Of a DNA stretch of 64,000 bases, positions 34,440 through 43,097 are shown piece after piece. The notes beneath the pieces are model-generated. The model was not told where the DNA came from. It saw only the letters and a program-made list of their open reading frames with translations, and ran no database searches. Source of the stretch: a virus; the IMG/VR virus record IMGVR_UViG_3300037502_002729, positions 1 to 64,000 of that record. One strand, given 5' to 3'. The number at the start of each line of letters is the position of its first letter. Within the stretch, counting starts at the first letter, position 1. A program made the position numbers and the translations under genes.

Positions 34440-34904
34440 CTACATAAACCAATAAGGGATATCTCTATTTTTCCAGGTAGCAAACCTTTTTTTGTCACCA
34501 ATATAATAGTTCCTATATGATTGGACATAATCATCTACTTTATATTGTTCTGGCATTGCAAGTGCAGGTTTAGTAAAACCAATATCTTTAATTTCTGGAA
34601 GATTATCTAAGCACCAATGAATCACATCTGTTGATTTATGGTGCTTTTTGTATCTATATGTGTATTCTTTTGATAGTTCAAGACCTAATTCACATAATAC
34701 TAAATAATTTGTTAATGAAGTTCTACACCAGATGGAACATGGGTGGTTCTTATGAGCCAATTTATATGGAACATCAACTACATCACACATATGATGAACA
34801 GAACATAACAATTGTGCAGTTTCCAATATCATCTTAACAACATGTTTATCACAATGATATTGGGCATTTAGTTGTGGATTTTCATCCAGAAAGAAAATGT
34901 TCAT
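34440..34904 (-). CDS. Conserved phage protein (CDKHVVKMILETAQ family)
   Basis: 154 residues. The N-terminus FFLDENPQLNAQYHCDKHVV continues into KMILETAQLLC. Then come HKNHPCSIWCR, YTYRYKKHH and RNYYIGDKKRFATWKNRDIP. I recognise this as a widespread phage family, sometimes annotated as a pyrimidine-dimer glycosylase-like protein; I cannot confirm that activity. Conserved His and Cys are compatible with metal binding. Confidence 0.8.
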   Translation of the reverse strand: MNIFFLDENPQLNAQYHCDKHVVKMILETAQLLCSVHHMCDVVDVPYKLAHKNHPCSIWCRTSLTNYLVLCELGLELSKEYTYRYKKHHKSTDVIHWCLDNLPEIKDIGFTKPALAMPEQYKVDDYVQSYRNYYIGDKKRFATWKNRDIPYWFM

Positions 34905-34948
34905 ATGTTTTTTTTTGCAAAGATACTAAAATTTTATAAACTACATAA

Positions 34949-34956
34949 TATTTATA
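34949..34956 (+). promoter_or_regulatory. TATTTATA box before 34972 gene
   Basis: An exact TATTTATA ends 15 nt before the ATG. Confidence 0.55.
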
Positions 34957-34971
34957 ATAAAACTTAAAATT

Positions 34972-35520
34972 ATGAATTCTTATTTTTTTAAAATAACAGA
35001 TCAAGAGCAAAAAGACATTTTAGCAAAACATAGGGAACTATATAATGGATATCTTTCTATGCAGCCAAAAGTTAATCCACAAAGGATTTCAATGTATGAT
35101 GATATTTCTGATAAGCAAGGATTTACTTTAAAAAATTCTGATTTAATTAGAGAAGGTAAAACTGGCATGTGTTCTGAATGTGGTGGTAGAATGTATGAAG
35201 GTGAATGCTCTGAATGTGGCTCAATGAATGAAGGTTGGAATACAGAAGACATTGACAATGAAAATAAAATGGATTTTATTGAAATGGATGAAATGTATGA
35301 TGATATGGATGAAACTATCTATGAATTTGAGTATGATGAATATGACGAAATGAGTCCAATGGTTGAAGCATTTGTTAGAGAATCTAAAAAATTAATTTTA
35401 TCTGAATCAAGAAAAAAGAAATCTAAAAAAATTATTAATGAAAATTATATAAAAAATAATCCTATTAATGACAAATTAACTGAAATCAAAAACTTTATGC
35501 ATAGGATTGCAAAATATTAA
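34972..35520 (+). CDS. Leader-bearing protein with zinc ribbon
   Basis: 182 residues. Leader SYFFKITDQEQKDILAKHRE. Residues 64-80 form CSECGGRMYEGECSECG, a two-knuckle zinc ribbon. The middle is extremely acidic (MDEMYDDMDETIYEFEYDEYDEM), and the basic C-terminus has SESRKKKSKKIINENY. It starts a run of leader-bearing genes extending to 40243. Possibly a head-core or internal protein; function unknown. Confidence 0.8.
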   Translation: MNSYFFKITDQEQKDILAKHRELYNGYLSMQPKVNPQRISMYDDISDKQGFTLKNSDLIREGKTGMCSECGGRMYEGECSECGSMNEGWNTEDIDNENKMDFIEMDEMYDDMDETIYEFEYDEYDEMSPMVEAFVRESKKLILSESRKKKSKKIINENYIKNNPINDKLTEIKNFMHRIAKY

Positions 35521-35523
35521 AAA

Positions 35524-35826
35524 ATGGAAATTAAAGAACTTACAGCATTTTTTGTTGATAAAGAAACAAATATACTTGATGTTACATTTAGATTAATTGA
35601 TGATTCTGATGATACTATTAGACAGGATCAAATTGATTATGATTTGGCAGAAGAGTATGGGTATTCAATAATTCCAAATCAATTATCAATTCCAGATGAT
35701 GAGTTACCTGATTCTGAAATTGATGAATTTGAGGATATTGATGTTGATAAATTAGAATTAATAAATTTCTTAACTGAATATTACACAGTTAATCCAAATT
35801 TATTACCAAAACCACAAAATTATTAA
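35524..35826 (+). CDS. Small acidic hypothetical protein
   Basis: 100 residues, strongly acidic (DDSDDTIRQDQIDYD and PDDELPDSEIDEFEDIDVDK), no cysteines. It sits three bases after the zinc-ribbon gene and two bases before the repeat protein, so all three are one transcript. Confidence 0.75.
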   Translation: MEIKELTAFFVDKETNILDVTFRLIDDSDDTIRQDQIDYDLAEEYGYSIIPNQLSIPDDELPDSEIDEFEDIDVDKLELINFLTEYYTVNPNLLPKPQNY

Positions 35827-35828
35827 TT

Positions 35829-36053
35829 ATGAAATTTAAAAAACAATTTGGAGAACAAGAAGAAGCACCAGCATCAAATGGTGGAACACCAGCATCAAAA
35901 TGGGAATCAGGAGCAACAAGAGGCAAAGCCAATCCTATTGATAGCAAATCAAAATGGGAATCAGGAGCAACAAGAGGCAAAGCCAATCCTATTGATAGCA
36001 AATCAAAATGGGAATCAGGAGCAACAAGAGGAAAAGCCAATCCTTTAAATTAA
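35829..36053 (+). CDS. Small protein of 18-residue tandem repeats
   Basis: 74 residues. After MKFKKQFGEQEEAP, the unit SKWESGATRGKANPIDSK occurs three times. W-E-S-G and R-G-x-A-N-P motifs are seen in other large phage structural proteins. The DNA copies are nearly identical, with a 54-bp period. No domain beyond the repeats; probably unstructured, possibly virion-associated. Confidence 0.8.
   Translation: MKFKKQFGEQEEAPASNGGTPASKWESGATRGKANPIDSKSKWESGATRGKANPIDSKSKWESGATRGKANPLN
35895..36050 (+). repeat. Three direct repeats of 54 bp
   Basis: The unit containing AAATGGGAATCAGGAGCAAC repeats at 35907, 35953 and 36007 (approximate starts), nearly without change except that GGCAAAG becomes GGAAAAG in the last copy. 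It codes for the repeat region of the 74-residue protein. The low divergence suggests recent expansion or conversion. Confidence 0.85.
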
Positions 36054-36061
36054 ATAATAAA

Positions 36062-37060
36062 ATGAAACAATTCATAATAACTGAGCAAGAGAAGTATAAT
36101 ATCTTAAAACAATATGGATTGTTTGAACAAAACAAAACATACCCATATAGAAGGCCTGGTGAACAATATTATACACCACCAACTGGACCATTTGCACCTC
36201 CACCAACAAAAGATGAATGGAAGTTAAGTGGAATGCCAACAAAAGAAGACTGGGAAGATTGGTTAATTACAATGTATGAGCCAAGAATAAAAATTCCAGT
36301 TCCTATTTTGGGTGAAATAAAAATGAGTGTAATGGATATTGCTTCAATTTTTGCAAACCTTATACCTTATATTGGTCCATATGTTTCAATAGCATTAGAT
36401 GCTAGTAGTGCTGCTTACTTTACAAGTAAAGGGAATAATTATGAGGCTGGGTTAAGAGCATTATTTATGATAATACCAGGAGTACAACTTCCAATAGTTC
36501 AAAAATTTGGGAAAGAAAAATTAATAAAACTTTTAGCAAAAGTAGAAAATTTAAAGGGAGATGTTAATTTAGCATCAAATTTATCAAAAGAAGAAATGAG
36601 AGATATTGTTTATATATTTAGATATTTTAGACAAAATAAAGAATCAATTAAATTAATATTATCAAAAAGTGCAAAAATAATTGTATCTCTTGGACGTCTT
36701 TCTAAAATAATGTCAGGAATGACAATTGCTCAGTTTATGAGCGCAATGCATAGATTGTACAAAATAAACCCAAAACATCATTTATTTACTAAAGGTAGTA
36801 AAGTTTTATTAAATATATTTACACAATTTGGAATACCTTTTGGGTTATACAAAGGTTGGGATTATTTTTGGAATAAATATGCTTCTGAATATGAAAAACT
36901 TAAAAAGAATAACTATGATAAAGTTGGAAAAAAAACTAGTAATGAGATTATTTTAGATATAATGGAAGCTGGTGAGGATTTTTATTTAAAAGAAGAAACA
37001 ATGGAACAATTTTTTAACTCAATATATGAGTCTAAAGAAGACCAAAAAAACTTTAAATAA
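36062..37060 (+). CDS. Leader-bearing hydrophobic protein, probable virion component
   Basis: 332 residues from the ATG at 36062. The frame opens earlier inside the repeat gene, but KQFIITEQEKYNILKQYGLF is the standard leader and follows the repeat gene's stop. A Pro/Tyr-rich segment is followed by hydrophobic stretches (VMDIASIFANLIPYIGPYVS, ALFMIIPGVQLPIV) that could insert into membranes. The pattern fits an internal virion or ejection protein (inference). One-base overlap with the next gene. Confidence 0.78.
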   Translation: MKQFIITEQEKYNILKQYGLFEQNKTYPYRRPGEQYYTPPTGPFAPPPTKDEWKLSGMPTKEDWEDWLITMYEPRIKIPVPILGEIKMSVMDIASIFANLIPYIGPYVSIALDASSAAYFTSKGNNYEAGLRALFMIIPGVQLPIVQKFGKEKLIKLLAKVENLKGDVNLASNLSKEEMRDIVYIFRYFRQNKESIKLILSKSAKIIVSLGRLSKIMSGMTIAQFMSAMHRLYKINPKHHLFTKGSKVLLNIFTQFGIPFGLYKGWDYFWNKYASEYEKLKKNNYDKVGKKTSNEIILDIMEAGEDFYLKEETMEQFFNSIYESKEDQKNFK

Positions 37061-39555
37061 TGGAAAAAAATATTTTATTAGAAATAAATAGAAATTTAGA
37101 ATTAATGGGAGGTAAACAATTGTTAACAGAAGCTAAATATCCAACCTTTAATCCAAAGATATCAGATAACATTATTGATAATTTAAAATCATTTGAGGGG
37201 TATATTACTAAACAAAATTTAAGGTATAAATTACCACAAATAAATGATTTAATTAAAAAATTAGATGACAACTATCCAAAATCGCTTGAAATAGCAAGTG
37301 AGTTCATAAATAATCCAATTTTTACTTATGGTGAAAAAATATCATTTTTTTCTAATTTATTTAAAATTAATTATAATAATTTAAATCAAATAGTTGAAGC
37401 TTATACTAATATAAGAGGTACTATACAGGATAGAGAATTATTTTTGAATTCTTATGTAAAATCCTTTCCTGAATCAGATGTTGGAAATTTTTTTAAAAAA
37501 ATAATTCCATTATTGTCTAAAACAAATAAAAATCACAATAGAAATATAATTAAATTTTATGAAAAATTTTATGATTTTGTTAAAAATAAAAATATAAACA
37601 TAGATTTAGGACAGTTAAATCAAAAAATAGATGCTATTTTTAGTAATCCTAATATAGCACAAAATGTCAAATTTAATTTGTTACTAAAATTAACAGGTTT
37701 AAATAAAGAAAAAATATATGAATTTTATGGTAAATTACTAAATTTATATAACAAAAGCGAAATAAATACACGAGTTAAAACTAATATAAATCATTTCTTA
37801 GAAACAGGTGATGAATTAAGTAGAACTAGATTACAAGATGTAAAAGAAATAAAAAAATTATTTGAAGAAATTAATATTAATGATGGTGCAAGTATGTCTG
37901 CTATATTAGCCTATTTGCCTTTTTTTTATAAAAAAGGTGCATTTGGTGGTAGGATAGGTGCATTAAAGGGTACAGGTGCAAAGGTATTAGGTGAAAAAGC
38001 TCTAATACTTTTTGCAAGATTATTTCCAATACATATTAAACATTTGTATGATGCTTTATCTATTTTTTTTATTTCTCAAAAAAGAAGTAAGGCAGCAATA
38101 GAAGGTAAACTAATTAGTATTATTAATGATTGGGGAACAGCACTTAATTCTATTGAAATTTATAATGATAGTATTAAAAAAGGTATTTTTCCAGCTAAAC
38201 CACCAAACTTCAATGAAATTAAGTTTAAATATGAAAAACAAATAAAAAATTTATTGGGTGGGTACATTCTTATAACAAATAAAACATTAGCTCAAACTTT
38301 AATCCCAGAATTAAAAAAAATAATAGATGTTATAAATACAAATAAACAATTTAAATATGATAAATTAGATTTAATACAAATTTTAAATGAACAAGTTAAG
38401 GAGTTGACTGAAGCAAGTACTGATGCTAAAGTTCCAATAAAATTTATTGAATTTTTAGATACTTTAGATTCAATCCAAATTGATCCTAACATTAGACCAG
38501 CCAGTAAAAAAGAGAAAATTTTTGATTTGATGTTTTCAACATATCATATGCCTATTGATGTTAATAATTTGAAAAAAACTTTAACAGAACGTATAAAAAA
38601 TATAGTAAGTGCTGATAACCTCAAAAAAATACTCACAAATGGTTTAAAGACAGTTATCTATGGAGCACCAATTAATCCTATATTGATAAGAAGATGTTTT
38701 AAAATTTATAAAGATGAGATAATAAAAAATAAAGGTAGAAAGGGATTTCCAAAACTTTTTTACCAAGTTAAAATTATATTACATGCTTATTTGACATATG
38801 TGTTTGTCTCAATAATTATTAGGTTTTTATATGGTATTTTTATTACATTAGCTAATGCAATTACTTTATATCCTAGATGGCTTTTTGACCAACAATATAA
38901 TTTAGAAAGTAGTGATAATTCTAAATGGCAAGGGTTAGTGAATAATAATTATGAGAAAGCAATTATAGAAGCAAAAAATAATAATGAATCATTTATTAAA
39001 ACATTTCTTTTTTATGAACTTAAAAAAAATATATTACCAATATTAGAAAATACTATTAATTCAACAGCAGATAAAGATTTTACAAATGTTCTAAAAAGTT
39101 TTGGATCAGAATGGTATAAATTACTTATACCACCTGAATTATTAAATTTTGAAACAGGTATTATGTCTAAAGTATGGAAAATTGCTATTGGGTATATAAC
39201 AAAAGAAGATTATAGTAGTTTTATTGCTGCAATAAATGATGTTTTATATCGCATAAAAGAAGATTTGCTTAAAAGTCTTAGAAATATAAATTTAAATCAA
39301 ACAAACACAACATCTACTACAAACCAAACCATTTATAAAACATATAATTATGATTCTATGTATAATAAAACCTTTGTTCCTTATTTTACATATGAAAATA
39401 TAAAGTCAATTAAATTAAATAATATTGATATTAGTAGAAACGTAATAAAAAATCAAAGAGGAGGTATTATAATAAAAGATGTTCAAAGAAATGATGTTGA
39501 AAATATTGTAATAACAAGCAAATATAATAATAACATATATAAACTAAAAAATTAA
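37060..39555 (+). CDS. Large leader-bearing protein, probable virion component
   Basis: 831 residues. The leader KNILLEINRNLELMG then KQLLTEAK has L-T-E before A-K. The protein is helical, Asn/Lys-rich, with two hydrophobic regions: SMSAILAYLPFFYKKG, and HAYLTYVFVSIIIRFLYGIF, which is long enough to cross a membrane. No catalytic motif was found. Size, leader and hydrophobic segment suggest an ejected or head-internal protein. Starts one base before the previous stop (TAATG). Confidence 0.78.
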   Translation: MEKNILLEINRNLELMGGKQLLTEAKYPTFNPKISDNIIDNLKSFEGYITKQNLRYKLPQINDLIKKLDDNYPKSLEIASEFINNPIFTYGEKISFFSNLFKINYNNLNQIVEAYTNIRGTIQDRELFLNSYVKSFPESDVGNFFKKIIPLLSKTNKNHNRNIIKFYEKFYDFVKNKNINIDLGQLNQKIDAIFSNPNIAQNVKFNLLLKLTGLNKEKIYEFYGKLLNLYNKSEINTRVKTNINHFLETGDELSRTRLQDVKEIKKLFEEININDGASMSAILAYLPFFYKKGAFGGRIGALKGTGAKVLGEKALILFARLFPIHIKHLYDALSIFFISQKRSKAAIEGKLISIINDWGTALNSIEIYNDSIKKGIFPAKPPNFNEIKFKYEKQIKNLLGGYILITNKTLAQTLIPELKKIIDVINTNKQFKYDKLDLIQILNEQVKELTEASTDAKVPIKFIEFLDTLDSIQIDPNIRPASKKEKIFDLMFSTYHMPIDVNNLKKTLTERIKNIVSADNLKKILTNGLKTVIYGAPINPILIRRCFKIYKDEIIKNKGRKGFPKLFYQVKIILHAYLTYVFVSIIIRFLYGIFITLANAITLYPRWLFDQQYNLESSDNSKWQGLVNNNYEKAIIEAKNNNESFIKTFLFYELKKNILPILENTINSTADKDFTNVLKSFGSEWYKLLIPPELLNFETGIMSKVWKIAIGYITKEDYSSFIAAINDVLYRIKEDLLKSLRNINLNQTNTTSTTNQTIYKTYNYDSMYNKTFVPYFTYENIKSIKLNNIDISRNVIKNQRGGIIIKDVQRNDVENIVITSKYNNNIYKLKN

Positions 39556-39559
39556 TAAT

Positions 39560-40243
39560 ATGAATTATATTGAAAAACATTTAAATTTATCAAAAAATTT
39601 AAATAAATTATTAAATGAAGAAATATGTAAAAATGGAAAAAATAATTTAAACAATTTGCTAAATAATGGTTTTTTTTTAAAAAAAAATATACTAACTGAA
39701 GCAGCAATTGAACCAGTAGAAGGTTTATTAATTAAATATAGAAATTTTTATTACAAAAATATTGCAAAAAAAATTTATAATGAAAAAATAAGTTATACTG
39801 GTTTTAGTGATGTTAAAATTTATAACCATTCTAATATTTTACAAAATCCAAATTATTATTTTATATTAACTTTTAAAACAGGTGATACTGGGACTTATTC
39901 TGCTGATACTAAAGTGATGTTATATAATTTACCAAAACAAAGATTTTTTTATTATGAATATGATAATAGTTCTGTTGCAAAATGGAAAAAACCAATTATA
40001 GGATATACACCTTTAGGAAGGGGAACAGAACTTGATTTTTATGAAGATTCAATTGATGCTTTAGTTCTTTCTGCAACAACAAAAGAAGTGAATTTTGGTG
40101 TAGAAAAATTTAAAATGGATCGTTTATCACCTTCACCTGATTGGTCAAAATCATTCCCAGCAAGTAAAATATTTGAAGATTTTGATGAATATTCAGAAGA
40201 TTTGTTAAGAGCTAAAAACCAAGTAATTAAAAAAATAACATAA
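39560..40243 (+). CDS. Leader-bearing protein
   Basis: 227 residues. A long Asn/Lys-rich leader has LNKLLNEEI and then KKNILTEAAIEP, two candidate cleavage points. The body begins at about residue 50 with a YYKNIAKKIY helix, then beta-rich FILTFKTGDTGTYSADTKVM. Function unknown. Last gene of the leader-bearing run; a terminator follows. Confidence 0.75.
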   Translation: MNYIEKHLNLSKNLNKLLNEEICKNGKNNLNNLLNNGFFLKKNILTEAAIEPVEGLLIKYRNFYYKNIAKKIYNEKISYTGFSDVKIYNHSNILQNPNYYFILTFKTGDTGTYSADTKVMLYNLPKQRFFYYEYDNSSVAKWKKPIIGYTPLGRGTELDFYEDSIDALVLSATTKEVNFGVEKFKMDRLSPSPDWSKSFPASKIFEDFDEYSEDLLRAKNQVIKKIT

Positions 40244-40310
40244 ATCTTACAGATAGCATCTGTTGATTATAAATCGGATTTTTTAAAAAGAGGAGGTGTT
40301 CAAAATTTGG

Positions 40311-40350
40311 AAAAGGTTGGTGATAAGCCAACCTTTTCTTTTTTTTTAAC
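40311..40350 (+). terminator. Terminator after the virion-protein block
   Basis: AAAAGGTTGG and CCAACCTTTT form the stem around TGATAAG, followed by a long T run. Between 40244 and 40310 no gene is seen. Confidence 0.85.
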
Positions 40351-41014
40351 CCTTCTTTGACATAATAACTTTATCAATTATTCCATAAGCCAAAGATTCA
40401 TTTGCATCTAGCCATAAATCCCTACTAGCATCAGTTTTAACAACTTCTGGATCTTTTCCACAATATTGACCTAGCAAGGTGAACAAAATATCATTTGTTT
40501 TTTGCCATTCTTTCATTGTGATTTCAGCATCTTGAATATTCCCAACAGCACCCCCAGAACTCTGGTGTAACATTGTTTTGGAAAACCGCAAGGAACTTCT
40601 CTTTCCTTTTGTTCCAGCACCAAGCAATATTGAACCCATTGATGCAGCCATTCCTGTGTTCACTGTGGCCACATCACACTTAATGTAGTCCATAACATCA
40701 ACAATTGATAAACCTGCCTTCACAGAGCCACCAGGGCTATCTATATGCAATGTTACATCAGATGAATCAGATGAATCCAAGAACATAAGTTGAGCCTGGA
40801 TTATGGTGGACATTCTATCTTCAACTGGACCTGCCACCCATATTAACCTATCTCTCATCAATCTTGAGAAGATATCAATTTGTGTTGCCCTCATTTCCCT
40901 TTCTTCAAGGATATAAGGTGTCATAGATGCAGATACATTTTTTTCAAAATAATCCAAATGGGATGATGGTTTTCCCAAGTGATCCACATAATAAGATTTA
41001 AATTCATTCTTCAT
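40346..41014 (-). CDS. clpP: ClpP protease subunit
   Basis: 222 residues. Catalytic S125 is in GMAASMGSIL, H150 in TMLHQSSGG, and the Asp is D199 in ASRDLWLD. LHIDSPGGSV is the substrate-strand signature. An N-terminal extension of about 30 residues may be a propeptide. It forms barrel peptidases that need an AAA+ partner; the ClpC-like ATPase at 51368 is the obvious candidate. The phage also carries tmRNA, whose tagged products are classic Clp substrates. Confidence 0.95.
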   Translation of the reverse strand: MKNEFKSYYVDHLGKPSSHLDYFEKNVSASMTPYILEEREMRATQIDIFSRLMRDRLIWVAGPVEDRMSTIIQAQLMFLDSSDSSDVTLHIDSPGGSVKAGLSIVDVMDYIKCDVATVNTGMAASMGSILLGAGTKGKRSSLRFSKTMLHQSSGGAVGNIQDAEITMKEWQKTNDILFTLLGQYCGKDPEVVKTDASRDLWLDANESLAYGIIDKVIMSKKG

Positions 41015-41048
41015 ATTATCCTTTTTTCAAAATATAATAAAAAATAAA

Positions 41049-41537
41049 TTAATAAGCAAATGATGATTTATAATCTTCCCATATTTTTATAATGGATGAA
41101 TCATTTGATAGAAATGATGGTGTTCTTGGTGTAAACCTTAAAGGCATTTTGGCTTCATCTGGTGTTTTATCCCCCTTCTTTAGGTTACAAGGTAAACAGC
41201 AAGTTATTAAATTATTCCAAGAATTTTTACCCCCTCTTGATTTTGGAATTATATGGTCAATTGTTAATTCTTTTTTTGACCCGCAATAAGCACATTCATT
41301 ATTATCTCTTTTATATATACGTTGTCTATTAACTCTTAAATTCTTCATCTTATGTGAGATATATTTAAGAAGCCGGATTATCAATGGTTTTTCATAATGA
41401 GTTGTTTCTGTTCTTATAACTTCAAAACCATTCTTTATAATTTCAGCTTTTCCCTTAATCACCAATATAATAGCTCTTTTTAGTGTTGTAATATTAAGTG
41501 GTGTATAATCTGAATTTAGAACAAGTATTGTTTCCAT
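41049..41537 (-). CDS. HNH endonuclease
   Basis: 162 residues. CAYCGSKKELTIDHIIPKSRGG, then NNLITCCLPCNLKKG, forms an HNH fold with two CxxC zinc knuckles and the catalytic D-H at ITIDHI. The N-terminal LNSDYTPLNI segment is the usual extension in the stand-alone HNH family. It may be a homing-type or DNA-processing nuclease. Upstream of ClpP in the same direction. Confidence 0.92.
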   Translation of the reverse strand: METILVLNSDYTPLNITTLKRAIILVIKGKAEIIKNGFEVIRTETTHYEKPLIIRLLKYISHKMKNLRVNRQRIYKRDNNECAYCGSKKELTIDHIIPKSRGGKNSWNNLITCCLPCNLKKGDKTPDEAKMPLRFTPRTPSFLSNDSSIIKIWEDYKSSFAY

Positions 41538-41564
41538 ATTTTTTTATTAAAAATATAATAAAAT

Positions 41565-41603
41565 AAAAAAAGGGTTGCAAGTATTTTGGCAACCCTTTTT
41601 TAA
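41565..41603. terminator. Terminator hairpin
   Basis: AAAAAAGGGTTGC pairs with GCAACCCTTTTTT around AAGTATTTTG. On the minus strand it closes the 27-residue frame upstream of the HNH gene. A and T runs on both sides suit either direction. Confidence 0.8.
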
Positions 41604-41687
41604 TTATAAGTTTATGGCTTGAAGCCGTGTTTGCAATTTCAACATCCGATTTTCTCCAAAAAGACATAACATGTTTGATATTTTCAT
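41604..41687 (-). CDS. Possible 27-aa mini-protein
   Basis: A minus-strand ATG at 41687 gives MKISNMLCLFGENRML followed by KLQTRLQAINL. The leader upstream (TATTTATTAAATATAAC) has the phage box form, and a terminator follows the stop directly. A promoter-frame-terminator layout for so short a frame is suggestive, but there is no homology evidence. Confidence 0.4.
   Translation of the reverse strand: MKISNMLCLFGENRMLKLQTRLQAINL
41642..41671. repeat. 30-bp intergenic element, copy 2
   Basis: 25 of 30 bases match 20306-20335 (shared ATCCGATTTT and AGAC-TAACA). It lies inside the possible 27-residue frame, on the opposite strand. Confidence 0.35.
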
Positions 41688-41765
41688 ATTATATATTGTT
41701 ATATTTAATAAATATTTGTTTATAAAAAAGTGTGTATTAATTTGGATATAAAAAAAATATAATTA

Positions 41766-41773
41766 TATTTATA
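41766..41773 (+). promoter_or_regulatory. TATTTATA box before thioredoxin
   Basis: An exact TATTTATA ends 11 nt before the ATG at 41785. Confidence 0.55.
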
Positions 41774-41784
41774 CTAAAAAAAAT

Positions 41785-42108
41785 ATGGAACTTACAAAAG
41801 AACAACTAGTAGAAAAAATAAATGCTGGTGAAAAAATGGTTGTGGACTTCTATTCAAATAATTGTGGTCCTTGTAGAATTTTAAAACCTATGTTTGAGCA
41901 TTTGGCAAACAAATTAAAAAATAATAATTCTGATGTTTCATTATACACATTTAATATCCAGACTGATGTTAATTATGCTGTTAATGAAGTTGGAGTTAGG
42001 GGTGTCCCAACAATAAAGAGTTACTTGGAAGCAAAGGAAAAAGAAACAATTGTTGGATTGCCAAGTATGTTTGAATTAGAAGGGTTAGTTACTGCATTAA
42101 ATGGATAA
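41785..42108 (+). CDS. Thioredoxin
   Basis: 107 residues. The redox motif CGPC is in VVDFYSNNCGPCRILKPMF, and the cis-Pro is in GVRGVPTIKSY. A complete thioredoxin fold of standard length. It reduces disulfides in the cytoplasm, for example those of a ribonucleotide reductase. Preceded by its own TATTTATA box. Confidence 0.95.
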   Translation: MELTKEQLVEKINAGEKMVVDFYSNNCGPCRILKPMFEHLANKLKNNNSDVSLYTFNIQTDVNYAVNEVGVRGVPTIKSYLEAKEKETIVGLPSMFELEGLVTALNG

Positions 42109-42114
42109 TAAGTA

Positions 42115-42122
42115 TATTTATA
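42115..42122 (+). promoter_or_regulatory. TATTTATA box before 42139 gene
   Basis: An exact TATTTATA ends 16 nt before the ATG. Confidence 0.5.
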
Positions 42123-42138
42123 TATAAATATATAGAAT

Positions 42139-43044
42139 ATGCTACGTATAAGTGAAAATGAAAAAAAATATATAAGGTCTTTATACTATACTAAAAATAT
42201 AAATGAGCAAGGCTCTGCTGATTCACCTAGGTCTTTTATGAATCCTACTCAATATTCTAGGTATAATGAAAAAGAGGCAAAAGAATTAATAGACACATAT
42301 AATAATGTTATTACTAGATATGATGTTAGTACATCAAATGGTATTCATAACTTATTAAGTGATGCACAACTTACAGCAGCATTTGCAACTGGTGGTGTTG
42401 CTGATAATTATATTGGTTTATTACATTCACTTTATTGGTTTTATGAGGGTTTAAATTTACCTGAAAATGATGAGAATAGGACTAAAAAATTTATACTTGG
42501 TGTTATTGAATTAGTATTGGCTGTGCCAGGTTTTGCTGAATTAACGCCAGTTGCAAAATGGAAAGATACTATAGTGAATCAACCAGTTGTTCATTCAATA
42601 GATAAAATTAATAATATATTTACTCCATTTTGGAGGAAAATAGAAGATTATTTTAAAACTATTAATAAATCATTAAATGATATGCTTGTTTTCTTTTTAG
42701 AAATAAATTTTGATTTATTGGCAAATATATGCAAATTTCTTTTAGATAAATTTGATGCTATAAATTCTTGGTTTTTTAAAATGGTTGAATATATGAAAAC
42801 ATTAGGGGGTGGTGTTTTGAAAAAAGTTGAATCTAGTGCAAATGTTTATGTTACTGGTCAAAATGCTGAAAACTTAAAAAGTGGTGTAGAAACAATCCTA
42901 ACAAGTCCTAATCCAAAAGTACAAACTAATCCAAATGTGTATTCCCTATCAAATATACCAATGAATGCACAAGATTCAACAGATCCTGCACAATACCAAC
43001 CAAAACAGAACCCTACTCCGCAAAAAATCACCAAAAAATTCTAA
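42139..43044 (+). CDS. Leader-bearing phage protein
   Basis: 301 residues. The leader LRISENEKKYIRSLYYTKNI ends NEQ, like the other 'I-x-E...LY..N-E' leaders. The middle has NGIHNLLSDAQLTAAFATGG and FILGVIELVLAVPGFAELTP, a moderately hydrophobic helix. The C-terminus is Gln/Asn/Pro-rich and probably disordered. Probable virion or packaged protein; function unknown. Confidence 0.75.
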   Translation: MLRISENEKKYIRSLYYTKNINEQGSADSPRSFMNPTQYSRYNEKEAKELIDTYNNVITRYDVSTSNGIHNLLSDAQLTAAFATGGVADNYIGLLHSLYWFYEGLNLPENDENRTKKFILGVIELVLAVPGFAELTPVAKWKDTIVNQPVVHSIDKINNIFTPFWRKIEDYFKTINKSLNDMLVFFLEINFDLLANICKFLLDKFDAINSWFFKMVEYMKTLGGGVLKKVESSANVYVTGQNAENLKSGVETILTSPNPKVQTNPNVYSLSNIPMNAQDSTDPAQYQPKQNPTPQKITKKF

Positions 43045-43097
43045 TCATTATTTGAATGGTGCTTAATTTTTACTATTTTTAAAAAAAAACTAAAAAT

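Noticed and set aside
40244-40310. In-frame continuation after the 40243 stop (reads YKSDFLKRGG and on)
   Set aside because: There is no start codon and it leads straight into a terminator. Readthrough cannot be shown from sequence.
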